From positions 43,683-107,682 of the forward strand of contig CAUJDD010000119.1 of assembly GCA_963169295.1 (NCBI GenBank): a DNA stretch of 64,000 bases. The letters run 5' to 3'. Numbering within the stretch: position 1 is the stretch's first letter; the number at the start of each line of letters is the position of its first letter. The notes under the pieces were generated by a model, which had not been told where the DNA came from, did not search any database, and saw nothing but the letters and a program-made list of their open reading frames with translations. Origin of the DNA: UBA4416 sp020846025. Its GTDB lineage: Bacteria > Bacteroidota > Bacteroidia > B-17B0 > Aurantibacillaceae. Made by a program: the position numbers and the translations under genes. Positions 27,996 to 36,783 of this stretch are shown here, one piece after another.

Positions 27996-29071
27996 TTAAG
28001 TATTTTTTTATTTATATCTATTTTAACCGTAAAAATATGAGAGTACAACGAAGTAGAAACATTGCCAATATTGGTCATAGCATAATCAAGCGCAAATATT
28101 TTATATTTAATGCCCACACCTATATTAGGTTGTATCGTAGTAATACTCTTTCCAGTAACATCCATTGCTTTTTGAATATTACCAATCCCACCACGCAAAT
28201 AAATAAAATGTTTATAACCCACTTCTAACCCAAATGCAGGTTCCATACTCCATGCTTTCGTTTTAATAACCGTATTTCGTTTTCCATCAAAAGTATTTAT
28301 CAAATTTATTTCTCCACCAATAGAAATTTTATCTTTCCACACATCCCAACTACGTGTAACACCCAAAATAAGACGAGGTACTGTTACCTCAACTGAATTA
28401 CTTGGAATTTCGTTACCCGTAATGGCATAGGTTTGTTTTACATCATCCGATAAATTATACGACCAAGCATTAAAGGTTCCTGTAATATCACGTGCCATGG
28501 CTGCAAAACGCCATTTCTTGTAATCATACATGGCACCTGCATCTAACCCAAATCCCCAAGCACCACCAAATTCGCCCAATTTACGTCTGATAATTTTAGC
28601 ATTTGCTCCTATTTTTAATCCTTTTACTTTAATGATATTTCTAGCATAAGATAACAATACTGCAGCATCAACCGCATTAAATGATTTTAATCTGGAGTAA
28701 TCTACATTTCCGTTGGCATCTATTAATTCTGTTGTATTAGGAATATTATCCACTCCAAAACGTATAAAAGTTAATCCAGCCACACTATTGCTATCAATAC
28801 GCTTAGAAGAGCCGATAAAATCGTATTTGGCAATGCCTGCAAAATATTCAGCGTGCATTAAACCCACTTGCACATTAGAGGTTTGTAAATTTAATCCTGC
28901 TGGATTCCAATAGCCTGCTGTTACATCATTAGCTGAAGCTACATTAGCATTAGCCATAGCAAGCGCACGTGCTCCTACCCCAACGCTTAAAAACTCATTA
29001 CTATATTTTGCAATCTGCCCAATCGATAGTGAACTTATGCCTGCGAAAAATAAAAATATTAAGTGCTTCAT
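27992..29071 (-). CDS. PorV/PorQ-family outer-membrane beta-barrel protein
   Basis: A 359-residue protein from ATG 29071; a TTG two codons earlier is possible but less likely. A signal peptide ends near SIGQ. The mature N-terminus NEFLSVGVGARALAMANANVA, followed by ANDVTAGYWNPAGL, is the PorV/PorQ (FadL-like) signature: a gly-rich first strand and a plug-like NPAG turn. Alternating beta-strand segments run to the end. PorV is the T9SS shuttle and attachment-complex porin that hands cargo to PorU. The partnership is supported here by the ATGA overlap with the C25 peptidase gene downstream. Whether it is the canonical PorV or a second family member paired with PorU2 cannot be told from the window. 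Confidence 0.8.
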   Translation of the reverse strand: MKHLIFLFFAGISSLSIGQIAKYSNEFLSVGVGARALAMANANVASANDVTAGYWNPAGLNLQTSNVQVGLMHAEYFAGIAKYDFIGSSKRIDSNSVAGLTFIRFGVDNIPNTTELIDANGNVDYSRLKSFNAVDAAVLLSYARNIIKVKGLKIGANAKIIRRKLGEFGGAWGFGLDAGAMYDYKKWRFAAMARDITGTFNAWSYNLSDDVKQTYAITGNEIPSNSVEVTVPRLILGVTRSWDVWKDKISIGGEINLINTFDGKRNTVIKTKAWSMEPAFGLEVGYKHFIYLRGGIGNIQKAMDVTGKSITTIQPNIGVGIKYKIFALDYAMTNIGNVSTSLYSHIFTVKIDINKKILK

Positions 29072-29126
29072 ATTCAATCTAAATGTAGCTATTTTTTTAA
29101 TACCATATAACGCAATATGCAGAATT

Positions 29127-30266
29127 TTATTGCTTTTTCGTAAACCATAACTTAATGTTCTTGGTTTTATAATTTTGATATAAATAACTCAAAGCATAAG
29201 CCGATAGTAACATAATATAAGGGAAAACATGCAAGGTGTGTCGCTCACTCCACTCATTAAAAATGAGAGCAATCATGAGCGCATTTAACAATATAATACA
29301 TAAAAATGCCATTAAAATAGAAAACATCTTTTTCTGAAAACGATACGATAAATAAATTCCCAAAATAGCAAATGGGTAAAAAACAACATGTGCCAAGTTG
29401 ATGAGGTTATGAAAATTGGAATAATACGAACGAGTGGTTACAAAAAAAGAATCAAACTTTTTAATAAATAAATACGCTATAGTTTTTATACCTTTTTGTT
29501 CATACAAAAATTGGTAACAATCCCATAATGAATAAGTGCCTGGCTCTAACTGTGGATAAATCCAAGAAGGAAAACCATAGTAAATAGAACCATTAGAAAT
29601 GTATTGTGCAAAATCGTGATAAGGCAACTGAAACAAAAAGAAAATGCCTAAAAACATAATGAGTAAACTACATGCAAGATACGTGAGGGTTTGTTTTTTA
29701 CTTAACACACCATCTTGAAATAATTTATAAAATAATAAAACACTTACCGTAAATATACCCGAAGGTCTTGAAAAAATAACTAAAACTAAAAAAATACTAA
29801 CTTTTAGAAGTCTATTATTTATTTCGGGTTGAAGAGTGTAATAAGCAAACAAAAGACTGATGGCAATAAAAAATGTTTCGCTAAATAAATTAAATTGCCA
29901 ATACTGAATTAGCGGGCTACACAACACAAATAACAACCACAACTGAGCTGTTACTTTATTAAATCGTACATTAATAAATTGATAAAACTTAAAATAAGCC
30001 CACAAACTCAAGCAGTAGGTACTTAAAAAAATAATGCTTACAGGTAGTTTTAGTAGCAAAAACAAAGCTAAATATGATACAAAAGCCAAGTAGAAAGTTT
30101 GATACTGCGTAGCATTCACAAAATTTCCATTAGCGAACAATTGAGCACGTGATAAATATTTTTCACCTTCATTTAATGTATTAAATCCAAATTGCCGATA
30201 CAATAAATACAAAAGTAAAAGGTGCACAATTGCTAATACAACAATGTATATATTGATTTTCTTCAC
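29127..30266 (-). CDS. Multi-pass membrane protein, possible GT-C glycosyltransferase
   Basis: A 379-residue, strongly hydrophobic protein starting at GTG 30266 (MKKINIYIVVLAIVHLLLLY), with about 9-10 predicted membrane helices and a short basic C-terminus. After the first helix there is a periplasm-side segment with Asn/Glu (FNTLNEGEKYLSRAQLFANG) where GT-C enzymes carry their acidic catalytic residue. The overall layout, and an FSETFFIAISLLFAYYTL stretch, resembles PIG-V/ArnT-like lipid-linked sugar transferases. No signature motif is decisive. It is transcribed divergently from pssA and towards porV. Confidence 0.55.
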   Translation of the reverse strand: MKKINIYIVVLAIVHLLLLYLLYRQFGFNTLNEGEKYLSRAQLFANGNFVNATQYQTFYLAFVSYLALFLLLKLPVSIIFLSTYCLSLWAYFKFYQFINVRFNKVTAQLWLLFVLCSPLIQYWQFNLFSETFFIAISLLFAYYTLQPEINNRLLKVSIFLVLVIFSRPSGIFTVSVLLFYKLFQDGVLSKKQTLTYLACSLLIMFLGIFFLFQLPYHDFAQYISNGSIYYGFPSWIYPQLEPGTYSLWDCYQFLYEQKGIKTIAYLFIKKFDSFFVTTRSYYSNFHNLINLAHVVFYPFAILGIYLSYRFQKKMFSILMAFLCIILLNALMIALIFNEWSERHTLHVFPYIMLLSAYALSYLYQNYKTKNIKLWFTKKQ

Positions 30267-30312
30267 TTACTAAAAATACTATTTTTTTAAACACATACTC
30301 ATTTGCTTTTTA

Positions 30313-30320
30313 TATATTTG
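30313..30320 (+). promoter_or_regulatory. -7 box of pssA
   Basis: TATATTTG, a perfect TAnnTTTG match, ends 11 bases before the ATG at 30332. Confidence 0.6.
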
Positions 30321-30331
30321 TTTCATTTTTT

Positions 30332-31180
30332 ATGAGTCTTAAAAAACATATACCCAATGCCATTACTTGCGGGAATTTATTGTGTGGATGCTTGGCAATT
30401 ATTCAAACTTTTCAGGGAAATTTAGTATGGGCTGCATATTTAGTTGGTATTGCGGTAGTGTTGGATTTTTTTGATGGTTTTGCGGCTCGTACTCTCCAAG
30501 TTACTTCGCCAATTGGTAAAGATTTAGATAGCCTAGCTGATTTAGTTACCTTTGGTGTAGTGCCAGGATTAATTATGTATCATTTAATACAAATGAGTTT
30601 TACGGATATGATTGCAACTGATGGTATGAAACAAGGTTGGTTAGTTTATCCTAACTCGGTAACTGATGAATTAATAAAAAACGACAGACGCTTGTCAATT
30701 CCTGAATCTATTAAATACATTGGCTTAATTATCCCTATTTTTTCGGCAATTCGTTTAGCAAAATTTAATAACGATACCCGACAAACTACTTCTTTTATTG
30801 GATTACCAACACCAGCTAATGCACTTTTAATTTGTTCGTTACCATTAATTTTGTGGTTGCATTATGATTATTTTTATTTAGCGCAAGATAACAGAATATT
30901 GCCTCTGGTATTATTACAACATGATCAAGAGGTTGTAGGCGGCATCATATTAGAACCTATTCGTTTAGCTATTTTAGCTGTTGTTATGGCTATTTTATTG
31001 CTAGTTGAATTACCATTATTTGCCTTAAAATTTAAGTCCTTTACATGGAAAGGCAATGAACTAAAATATATCTTTATATTATTAAGTTTAGGATTATTAA
31101 TAGCCTTTAAGGTTATTGCCATTCCACTTATTGTTATACTATACGTTGTTTTAAGTATAGTTTTTTATCGAAAAACTTAA
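30332..31180 (+). CDS. pssA: CDP-diacylglycerol--serine O-phosphatidyltransferase
   Basis: A 282-residue inner-membrane enzyme of the CDP-alcohol phosphotransferase family. It carries the full signature D48G-x2-A52R-x8-G62-x3-D66-x3-D70 and opens with HIPNAITCGNLLCGC, as PssA proteins do. About eight hydrophobic helices follow. It makes phosphatidylserine from CDP-diacylglycerol and serine, the precursor of phosphatidylethanolamine. The identity as the serine enzyme rather than PgsA rests on the N-terminal PNxxT/CGN pattern and overall length. It is transcribed alone; no clear intrinsic terminator follows. Confidence 0.92.
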   Translation: MSLKKHIPNAITCGNLLCGCLAIIQTFQGNLVWAAYLVGIAVVLDFFDGFAARTLQVTSPIGKDLDSLADLVTFGVVPGLIMYHLIQMSFTDMIATDGMKQGWLVYPNSVTDELIKNDRRLSIPESIKYIGLIIPIFSAIRLAKFNNDTRQTTSFIGLPTPANALLICSLPLILWLHYDYFYLAQDNRILPLVLLQHDQEVVGGIILEPIRLAILAVVMAILLLVELPLFALKFKSFTWKGNELKYIFILLSLGLLIAFKVIAIPLIVILYVVLSIVFYRKT

Positions 31181-31501
31181 GCTTAATCTTAAAACAAACT
31201 CGTAGATTTATGATGAGCCTTGAAATCAACATAAGAACGAGTATTTCTTAAAAACTTTATAGCTAATGAATGATTTTATCTTTTCATTAAATAGAATCGA
31301 GAAAACACTTTAGCTTGAAGCAATGTTAAGGCACAGTTGAATACAAATAGCTGTTTTGAAATTGATAAACGAAATAGTAACATGATAAAAAGATGGCTTC
31401 TTACAACTTTTCATTTTTTACGACAACTTAAATAATATGTAAAACAAAATTGACATCTATTGATTTAACTATTATTTAACGCTACACTATTGTTTTATTT
31501 G
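31181..31501. other. Gene-free stretch with two hairpins
   Basis: No ORF of useful length is present. Two stem-loops are visible: ACTCGT...TTATG / CATAA...ACGAGT (31198-31242, internal loop) and a perfect 7-bp stem TAATGAA/TTCATTA (31264-31270 with 31283-31289). The minus strand shows short interrupted coding-like fragments. The -7 box of the next gene follows directly. Confidence 0.5.
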
Positions 31502-31509
31502 TATTTTTG
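31502..31509 (+). promoter_or_regulatory. -7 box of the second T9SS cargo gene
   Basis: TATTTTTG matches TAnnTTTG and ends 15 bases before ATG 31525. The longer reading frame begins at a TTG within this box and is therefore rejected. Confidence 0.55.
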
Positions 31510-31524
31510 GTAAAAATTAAAATT

Positions 31525-32943
31525 ATGAAAAAACATTTATTTACTTTGACATTACTTTGTATCTCATACTTAGTAAATTCTCAAAATTTCAATCTAACCT
31601 ACGATTTTTCCGCTGTAACATCTACTACTGGATTAATTGACCCCACGCCATCACCAACTGCAACCGGTGTAACTTCTGGTTCGTTTACCGCTGTTGGAAC
31701 TCCTTCTGCTAATCCTAATGCGACTAATAGATTTTCGTTTGTAGGTTGGCCCATTGGAGCAACCAACGGAAATGATGTACATGCTACTATGACGGCATCT
31801 TTAGACATTAACGAATATTACGAAATTACATTAACTGCACAAGCAGGATATACTGTAACACTTGACTCGTTGAAATTTGGAATTAGAAGATCTGGAACTG
31901 GCATTAGAAATTATGCCGTTCGTTATAGTTTAGATTCGTATTCTGTTAATTTACCTGCATCAGTTGGAACTAATACAAATCTTTCAGTTGTTGGGACAAA
32001 TGAATTCTTTTGGAATTTTGATGCTACTTCTACAAGTTCTGATCAAAATGGAAGTATGATTACATTTAGCAATACAGTGTTTACTAATAGTATCTCTATT
32101 CGTTTTTATGGATGGAATTCAGAAGCTAACGGTGGTACTTTTAGTATTGATAACGTAAATATTTTGGGTAGTGCAACCGATGGCAGTTCGCCTTGTAACT
32201 CACCTACAATCACATCTATTTCTTATAGTGTAGTGTGTGCTAATCAAACATCTACCTTAGTTCCAACAATTATGGGTACCGCACCATTTACCTATACTTG
32301 GATAACTAGCGGTAGTGGTATAATTGGTTCTGTAAATTCTGAAACGACCACTGTTATAAGTTCAACCCCACAAACTTATACTTTATTGGTTGGAAATGCT
32401 TGCGGCTTTGATTCATCAGCAGTTGCTGTTAATGTCAATCCTTTGCCTAATGTTACTTTAGATTTATCACCTATAAATATGCAATGTGTAACCGTATCAT
32501 CCGTTACATTAGTAGGAGGTTTGCCTTCTGGTGGAGTGTATAGTGGAACAGCTGTTACGTCTGGGGAATTTAGCCCATTATCAGCTGGTGTAGGTTCATA
32601 TACTTTAACTTATACTTTTACAGATGCCAATAACTGTACAAATTCAGCTACTGATGTGATGAATGTTGGTTCATGTACAGGAATTAATGAATTAACTAGT
32701 TCAAATGAAATACAATTATATCCTAATCCATCTAACGGAATTATTCATTTTTATTTCCCTAATACTCAAACCCATCAAGTAACTATAGAACTTATAAATC
32801 TAAGCGGACAAGTTATTTACAATAACTTTATTCCGGTTCAGCAATCTGTGTCTTCAATAAATTTAGATATCCCTCATGGCATATACTTTATAAAGGTTAT
32901 TGAAAAAGAAAAAACAAGTATTAAAAAGATTGTAATTCAATAA
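31525..32943 (+). CDS. Secreted protein with T9SS type A sorting domain
   Basis: A 472-residue exported protein starting at ATG 31525. The signal peptide is MKKHLFTLTLLCISYLVNSQ. The N-terminal ~200 residues form a beta-sandwich-like domain of the kind seen in Bacteroidota nucleases and adhesins (FNLTYDFS start, YYEITLTAQAGYTVTLDSLKF, WNFDATST). Two immunoglobulin-like PKD/SprB-type modules follow (~215-395; ITSISYSVVCANQTSTLVPT, TLTYTFTDANNCTNSATD). A type A CTD comes last (IQLYPNPSNGIIHFYF, HGIYFIKV, final IKKIVIQ). It is probably exported by the T9SS. No catalytic motif seen. It ends at a strong hairpin terminator. Confidence 0.85.
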   Translation: MKKHLFTLTLLCISYLVNSQNFNLTYDFSAVTSTTGLIDPTPSPTATGVTSGSFTAVGTPSANPNATNRFSFVGWPIGATNGNDVHATMTASLDINEYYEITLTAQAGYTVTLDSLKFGIRRSGTGIRNYAVRYSLDSYSVNLPASVGTNTNLSVVGTNEFFWNFDATSTSSDQNGSMITFSNTVFTNSISIRFYGWNSEANGGTFSIDNVNILGSATDGSSPCNSPTITSISYSVVCANQTSTLVPTIMGTAPFTYTWITSGSGIIGSVNSETTTVISSTPQTYTLLVGNACGFDSSAVAVNVNPLPNVTLDLSPINMQCVTVSSVTLVGGLPSGGVYSGTAVTSGEFSPLSAGVGSYTLTYTFTDANNCTNSATDVMNVGSCTGINELTSSNEIQLYPNPSNGIIHFYFPNTQTHQVTIELINLSGQVIYNNFIPVQQSVSSINLDIPHGIYFIKVIEKEKTSIKKIVIQ

Positions 32944-32946
32944 TTT

Positions 32947-32983
32947 AAAAAGAGGCTGTCCATAATAAGACAGCCTCTTTTAT
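32947..32983. terminator. Bidirectional intrinsic terminator
   Basis: Perfect 10-bp stem AGAGGCTGTC / GACAGCCTCT (32951-32960 with 32969-32978) with flanking A- and T-runs, between two convergent genes. Confidence 0.92.
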
Positions 32984-33001
32984 AAATCACTTTATAGAAA
33001 T

Positions 33002-33280
33002 CTATTTCTTTATCTCAAAAGTTTCAAAGTTTTTTAACTGATTGTCTTCCTGAGCGATTACTTCTTTTACCTGTGAAAGTGGAGAGCCTACATAACACCA
33101 ATCAATCAGTTTATTTACATCTTCTTCTTTTCCTTCTGCTTCAATATATACATCGCCATTATGTAAATTTTTCACAAAACCAGTTAAGTTAAATTTAATA
33201 GCTTGAGCATGTGTACTAAATCGGTAAGATACTCGTTGCACTTTGCCCTTTACTGTAATATTGTAGTGTCGGATTGACAT
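33002..33280 (-). CDS. acyP: Acylphosphatase
   Basis: A 92-residue protein of normal acylphosphatase size. The phosphate-binding loop reads GKVQRVSYR (12-20), keeping the catalytic Arg20. The catalytic Asn is N38 in LTGFVKNLHNGDVYIEAEG. The family consensus is GxVQGVxFR, so Arg16 replaces the usual second Gly. It hydrolyses carboxyl-phosphate bonds in the cytoplasm. It is downstream of gcvP on the same strand but separated from it by a hairpin terminator, so it is probably transcribed separately. Confidence 0.9.
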   Translation of the reverse strand: MSIRHYNITVKGKVQRVSYRFSTHAQAIKFNLTGFVKNLHNGDVYIEAEGKEEDVNKLIDWCYVGSPLSQVKEVIAQEDNQLKNFETFEIKK

Positions 33281-33298
33281 CGTTTTTCCTTTAAAAGA

Positions 33299-33333
33299 AT
33301 AAAGCCGTAAGAAATCTCTCTTACGGCTTTTTT
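33299..33333. terminator. Intrinsic terminator of gcvP
   Basis: Perfect 11-bp stem AAAGCCGTAAG / CTTACGGCTTT (33301-33311 with 33320-33330). On the minus strand it follows the gcvP stop by a few bases and precedes acyP. Confidence 0.9.
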
Positions 33334-33336
33334 AAA

Positions 33337-36198
33337 TTATGCATTTACACTTTCTTCAATATACGCCTCAATTGGCGCACATGAACAAACTAAATTTCTA
33401 TCGCCATAAGCATTATCCACTCTTGATACACTCGGCCAAAATTTATTGTCTTTAATCCACGTTAAAGGATAAGCTGCTTTTTGACGTGAGTAGGCTTTAT
33501 TCCAATCATCATTTAATACAAATTTGCACGTATGTGGTGCATTTTTTATTACGTTATCAGTCTTGTCAAATTTACCTTCTTCAATTTCTTTAATTTCTTT
33601 TCTGATTGAAATCATAGCCTCACAAAAACGATCTAACTCCGCTTTTGACTCCGACTCTGTCGGTTCTACCATTAATGTATTTACAACTGGGAAAGCTACT
33701 GTAGGTGCATGAAATCCATAATCCATCAAGCGTTTAGCAATATCAGCTACCTCAACACCACTAGCCATTTTAAAATCATTGCAATCTAAAATCATCTCAT
33801 GAGCACAGCGACCATTCTTACCTGTGTATAAAATTTTGTAATGATCTTTTAATACATCTTTCATGTAGTTAGCATTTAAAATAGCCATTTCGGTAGCTTG
33901 TTTTAAACCTTCTCCTCCTAACATTTTTATGTATCCATAAGAAATTAATAAAATTAAAGCACTTCCGTAAGGTGCAGCCGATACAGCATGTATGCCTTTG
34001 TCGCCACTTGTATTTACAATGGAGTGTGATGGAAGGAAAGGAACTAATTTTTCTACCACACCAATTGGTCCCATGCCGGGGCCACCTCCACCATGAGGTA
34101 TTGCAAATGTTTTATGTAAGTTTAAGTGACATACATCTGCTCCAATATTACCTGGCGATGTTAACCCAACTTGTGCATTCATGTTGGCGCCATCCATGTA
34201 TACTAAGCCACCATTATCATGAATGATTTTAGTAATATCTTGTATAGATTCTTCATAAACACCATGTGTAGAAGGATAAGTAATCATAATACACGATAAA
34301 GTGTCTTTATATTGTTCAGCTTTTGCTTTTAAATCAGCAACATCCACATTACCTTTTTCATCACATTTGGTTACAATAATTTTCATGCCTGCCATAGCTG
34401 CCGAAGCAGGATTGGTGCCATGCGCTGATGAAGGAATCAATGCAACATTTCTTTTTGCTTGTCCATTAGCAATGTGATATGCTCTAATTACCATTAAACC
34501 CGCGTACTCGCCTTGTGCACCTGAGTTGGGTTGAAAACTCATACGAGCAAATCCAGTAATTTCTGATAAGTCTTTATTTAACTGCTCTATTAATTCGGCA
34601 TAACCTTGCGCTTGATTAACAGGAACAAATGGGTGAATATTAGCAAACTCTGGCCAAGTGATCGGTAATAACTCTGATGCAGCGTTGAGTTTCATCGTAC
34701 AAGAACCAAGTGAAATCATGGAATGTACTAAAGATAAATCTTTATTCTCCAAACGTTTAATATAACGCGTCATTTCACTCTCACTATGGTAACTATTAAA
34801 CACTGGATGCGTTAAATAAGATGAGGTGCGATTAAAATCTGATTGTGCAATAAGTGTTGAGTTTTGGATTGAAATAGTTGAAGACGAATTTCCAAAGCAA
34901 TTTAAAACATCAACTAAATCTTGGTCTTCAACTGTTTGATCTAATGAAATACCAATATGCTTATCATCTATTTTTCTAAAGTTAATTTCTTTAGCTTCGG
35001 CAGCTGAAATTATTTTGTTAGCATCACACTCTACAACAATAGTATCAAAAAATAATTTAGTTTTAATACTATGCCCTGCATTTTTTAATGAATCGGCTAA
35101 AGTAGCTGTGGCGTTATGCACATTTTGAGCAATAGCTTTGATACCATCTTTTCCATGATATACGGCATACATACTAGCCATAATAGCTAATAATGCCTGA
35201 GCTGTACAAATATTAGAAGTTGCTTTATCACGCTTAATATGTTGTTCTCTAGTTTGAAGTGCCATTCGCAATGCTTGGTTGCCTTCTGCATCAATTGAAA
35301 CACCAATTATGCGGCCAGGAATTAATCGTTTATAATCTTCTTTACAAGCAAAGAATGCAGCATGAGGTCCGCCAAAACCTAATGGCACCCCAAAACGTTG
35401 TGAGTTACCAATAACACAATCGGCACCCCACTCTCCTGGAGGTGTTAATAATGATAGCGCTAATAAATCAGTAGCAACTGCTACTTGAATATGTTTTGAT
35501 TTAGCTTCGTTTACAAAAGAACGGTAATCATTTACTTCTCCATTAATATCTGGATATTGAATTAAGGCTCCAAAGTATGTATCATCAAATTTCACAGTGT
35601 TAGCATCGCCAATCACTAATTCAATACCAAATGGTACAGCACGTGTTTTAATAACGTCTATAGTTTGTGGGAAACAAGTATTGCTAATAAAAAATTTGAT
35701 AGCATTATTTTTTAGTTGTTCTTTAGTTCTTGAACTATAAAACATATATAATGCTTCGGCGGCAGCAGTTGCTTCGTCGAGCAATGATGCATTAGCAATA
35801 GGCATGGCTGTTAAGTCCATAACCATTGTTTGAAAATTTAAGATAGCCTCTAGTCTTCCTTGGGATATTTCTGCTTGATAGGGTGTGTAAGCAGTGTACC
35901 AACCAGGGTTTTCTAATACGTTACGTTGAATAACAGCTGGAATGATGTTATTATAATATCCTAATCCAATATAAGAACGAAATACTTTATTTTTTTTGCC
36001 AAGTGCTTTTAAATGTTTGCTATACTGAAATTCGCTCATTGCTGGTGCAACACGCAAAGGTTGTTTTAATCGAATGGCTGGCGGAACGGTTTGATTAATT
36101 AAATCATCAATTGATGTTACACCTATTTTAGAAAGCATTTGTTTTACCTCGTTTTCGCGCGGACCATTGTGGCGAGATACGAATTTATCAGTTGTCAT
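33337..36198 (-). CDS. gcvP: Glycine dehydrogenase (aminomethyl-transferring), P protein
   Basis: A 953-residue single-chain P protein of the glycine cleavage system, which decarboxylates glycine with PLP and passes the aminomethyl group to lipoyl-GcvH. It opens with FVSRHNGPRENEVKQML. It has the N-terminal-half SNICTAQALLA block and the PLP-lysine K696 in LNLHKTFAIPHGGGGPG, followed by the GPIGV segment. The two halves (GcvP-alpha and beta homologues) are fused as in most Gram-negatives. No gcvT or gcvH is in the window. A -7 box lies 20 bases upstream, and I see no glycine riboswitch in the 79-base leader region. Confidence 0.97.
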   Translation of the reverse strand: MTTDKFVSRHNGPRENEVKQMLSKIGVTSIDDLINQTVPPAIRLKQPLRVAPAMSEFQYSKHLKALGKKNKVFRSYIGLGYYNNIIPAVIQRNVLENPGWYTAYTPYQAEISQGRLEAILNFQTMVMDLTAMPIANASLLDEATAAAEALYMFYSSRTKEQLKNNAIKFFISNTCFPQTIDVIKTRAVPFGIELVIGDANTVKFDDTYFGALIQYPDINGEVNDYRSFVNEAKSKHIQVAVATDLLALSLLTPPGEWGADCVIGNSQRFGVPLGFGGPHAAFFACKEDYKRLIPGRIIGVSIDAEGNQALRMALQTREQHIKRDKATSNICTAQALLAIMASMYAVYHGKDGIKAIAQNVHNATATLADSLKNAGHSIKTKLFFDTIVVECDANKIISAAEAKEINFRKIDDKHIGISLDQTVEDQDLVDVLNCFGNSSSTISIQNSTLIAQSDFNRTSSYLTHPVFNSYHSESEMTRYIKRLENKDLSLVHSMISLGSCTMKLNAASELLPITWPEFANIHPFVPVNQAQGYAELIEQLNKDLSEITGFARMSFQPNSGAQGEYAGLMVIRAYHIANGQAKRNVALIPSSAHGTNPASAAMAGMKIIVTKCDEKGNVDVADLKAKAEQYKDTLSCIMITYPSTHGVYEESIQDITKIIHDNGGLVYMDGANMNAQVGLTSPGNIGADVCHLNLHKTFAIPHGGGGPGMGPIGVVEKLVPFLPSHSIVNTSGDKGIHAVSAAPYGSALILLISYGYIKMLGGEGLKQATEMAILNANYMKDVLKDHYKILYTGKNGRCAHEMILDCNDFKMASGVEVADIAKRLMDYGFHAPTVAFPVVNTLMVEPTESESKAELDRFCEAMISIRKEIKEIEEGKFDKTDNVIKNAPHTCKFVLNDDWNKAYSRQKAAYPLTWIKDNKFWPSVSRVDNAYGDRNLVCSCAPIEAYIEESVNA

Positions 36199-36217
36199 AA
36201 TTTTAAATTTTGAGCAA

Positions 36218-36225
36218 CAAATTTA
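36218..36225 (-). promoter_or_regulatory. -7 box of gcvP
   Basis: The minus strand reads TAAATTTG, a perfect TAnnTTTG, 19 bases before the gcvP ATG. Confidence 0.55.
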
Positions 36226-36277
36226 CTAAAAATTTAATGAGCCTCTGAACTGATTTTAAACAGGTTGTTTATAAATA

Positions 36278-36775
36278 TTAGGCTCTTTTCCCTAGTTCAA
36301 TAATAGCTAAATCTTTAATTTGCGTATCATCTATCACAAATTTTAGGGCTGTTTTAACTTGATGAAAGCCGTGTTTGCCGCAAGCACCAGGATTGAGATG
36401 TAAAAGTTTGTATTTTTCTTGATACATCACCTTTAAAATATGAGAATGTCCGCAAACAAATATTTGTGGTTTTTCTTTTAGTATTAGCTCTCTCACTTCG
36501 GGCAGGTATTGATTGCCTTGTCCTGCAATGTGAGTGATGTAAACTTTTACTTTTTCGCAAAAGAAAATTAAGTTTTTTGGAAACGATTTTCTAGCTGAGG
36601 CATCATCAATATTGCCATAAACAGCACGCAAAGGCTTAATACTTTGTATCTGATTTGTAACATCTAAATTGCCAATATCTCCTGCGTGCCACACCTCATC
36701 TGCTTGATGAATATGATTAATTAAAGTTTCATCTAGATGGCCGTGCGAGTCGGATATAAGAAGTATAGATGTCAG
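36278..36775 (-). CDS. YfcE/MJ0936-type metallophosphoesterase, apparent CTG start
   Basis: A 165-residue phosphodiesterase if started at CTG 36775. The frame upstream of the first standard start (GTG 36694) continues with ILLISDSHGHLDE and WHAGDIGN, i.e. the D-x-H and GD metal-binding motifs that no member can lack. A TAA stop two codons before the CTG limits the extension, and the CTG falls where family members have Met. The rest includes VYGNIDD (GNxD), VYITHIAG, FVCGHSHI (GHTH-type) and LNPGACG, all expected. The enzymes cleave phosphodiesters with Mn or Ni. The gene starts 8 bases after the stop of the M13 peptidase gene, so it is probably cotranscribed. A sequence error at the start codon is the main alternative. 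Confidence 0.82.
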   Translation of the reverse strand: MTSILLISDSHGHLDETLINHIHQADEVWHAGDIGNLDVTNQIQSIKPLRAVYGNIDDASARKSFPKNLIFFCEKVKVYITHIAGQGNQYLPEVRELILKEKPQIFVCGHSHILKVMYQEKYKLLHLNPGACGKHGFHQVKTALKFVIDDTQIKDLAIIELGKRA

Positions 36776-36783
36776 AGTTTAGA

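Noticed and set aside
36199..36277. Glycine riboswitch upstream of gcvP
   Set aside because: The leader is under 80 bases and has a -7 box 20 bases from the ATG, leaving no room for the aptamer; no conserved aptamer sequence is seen.
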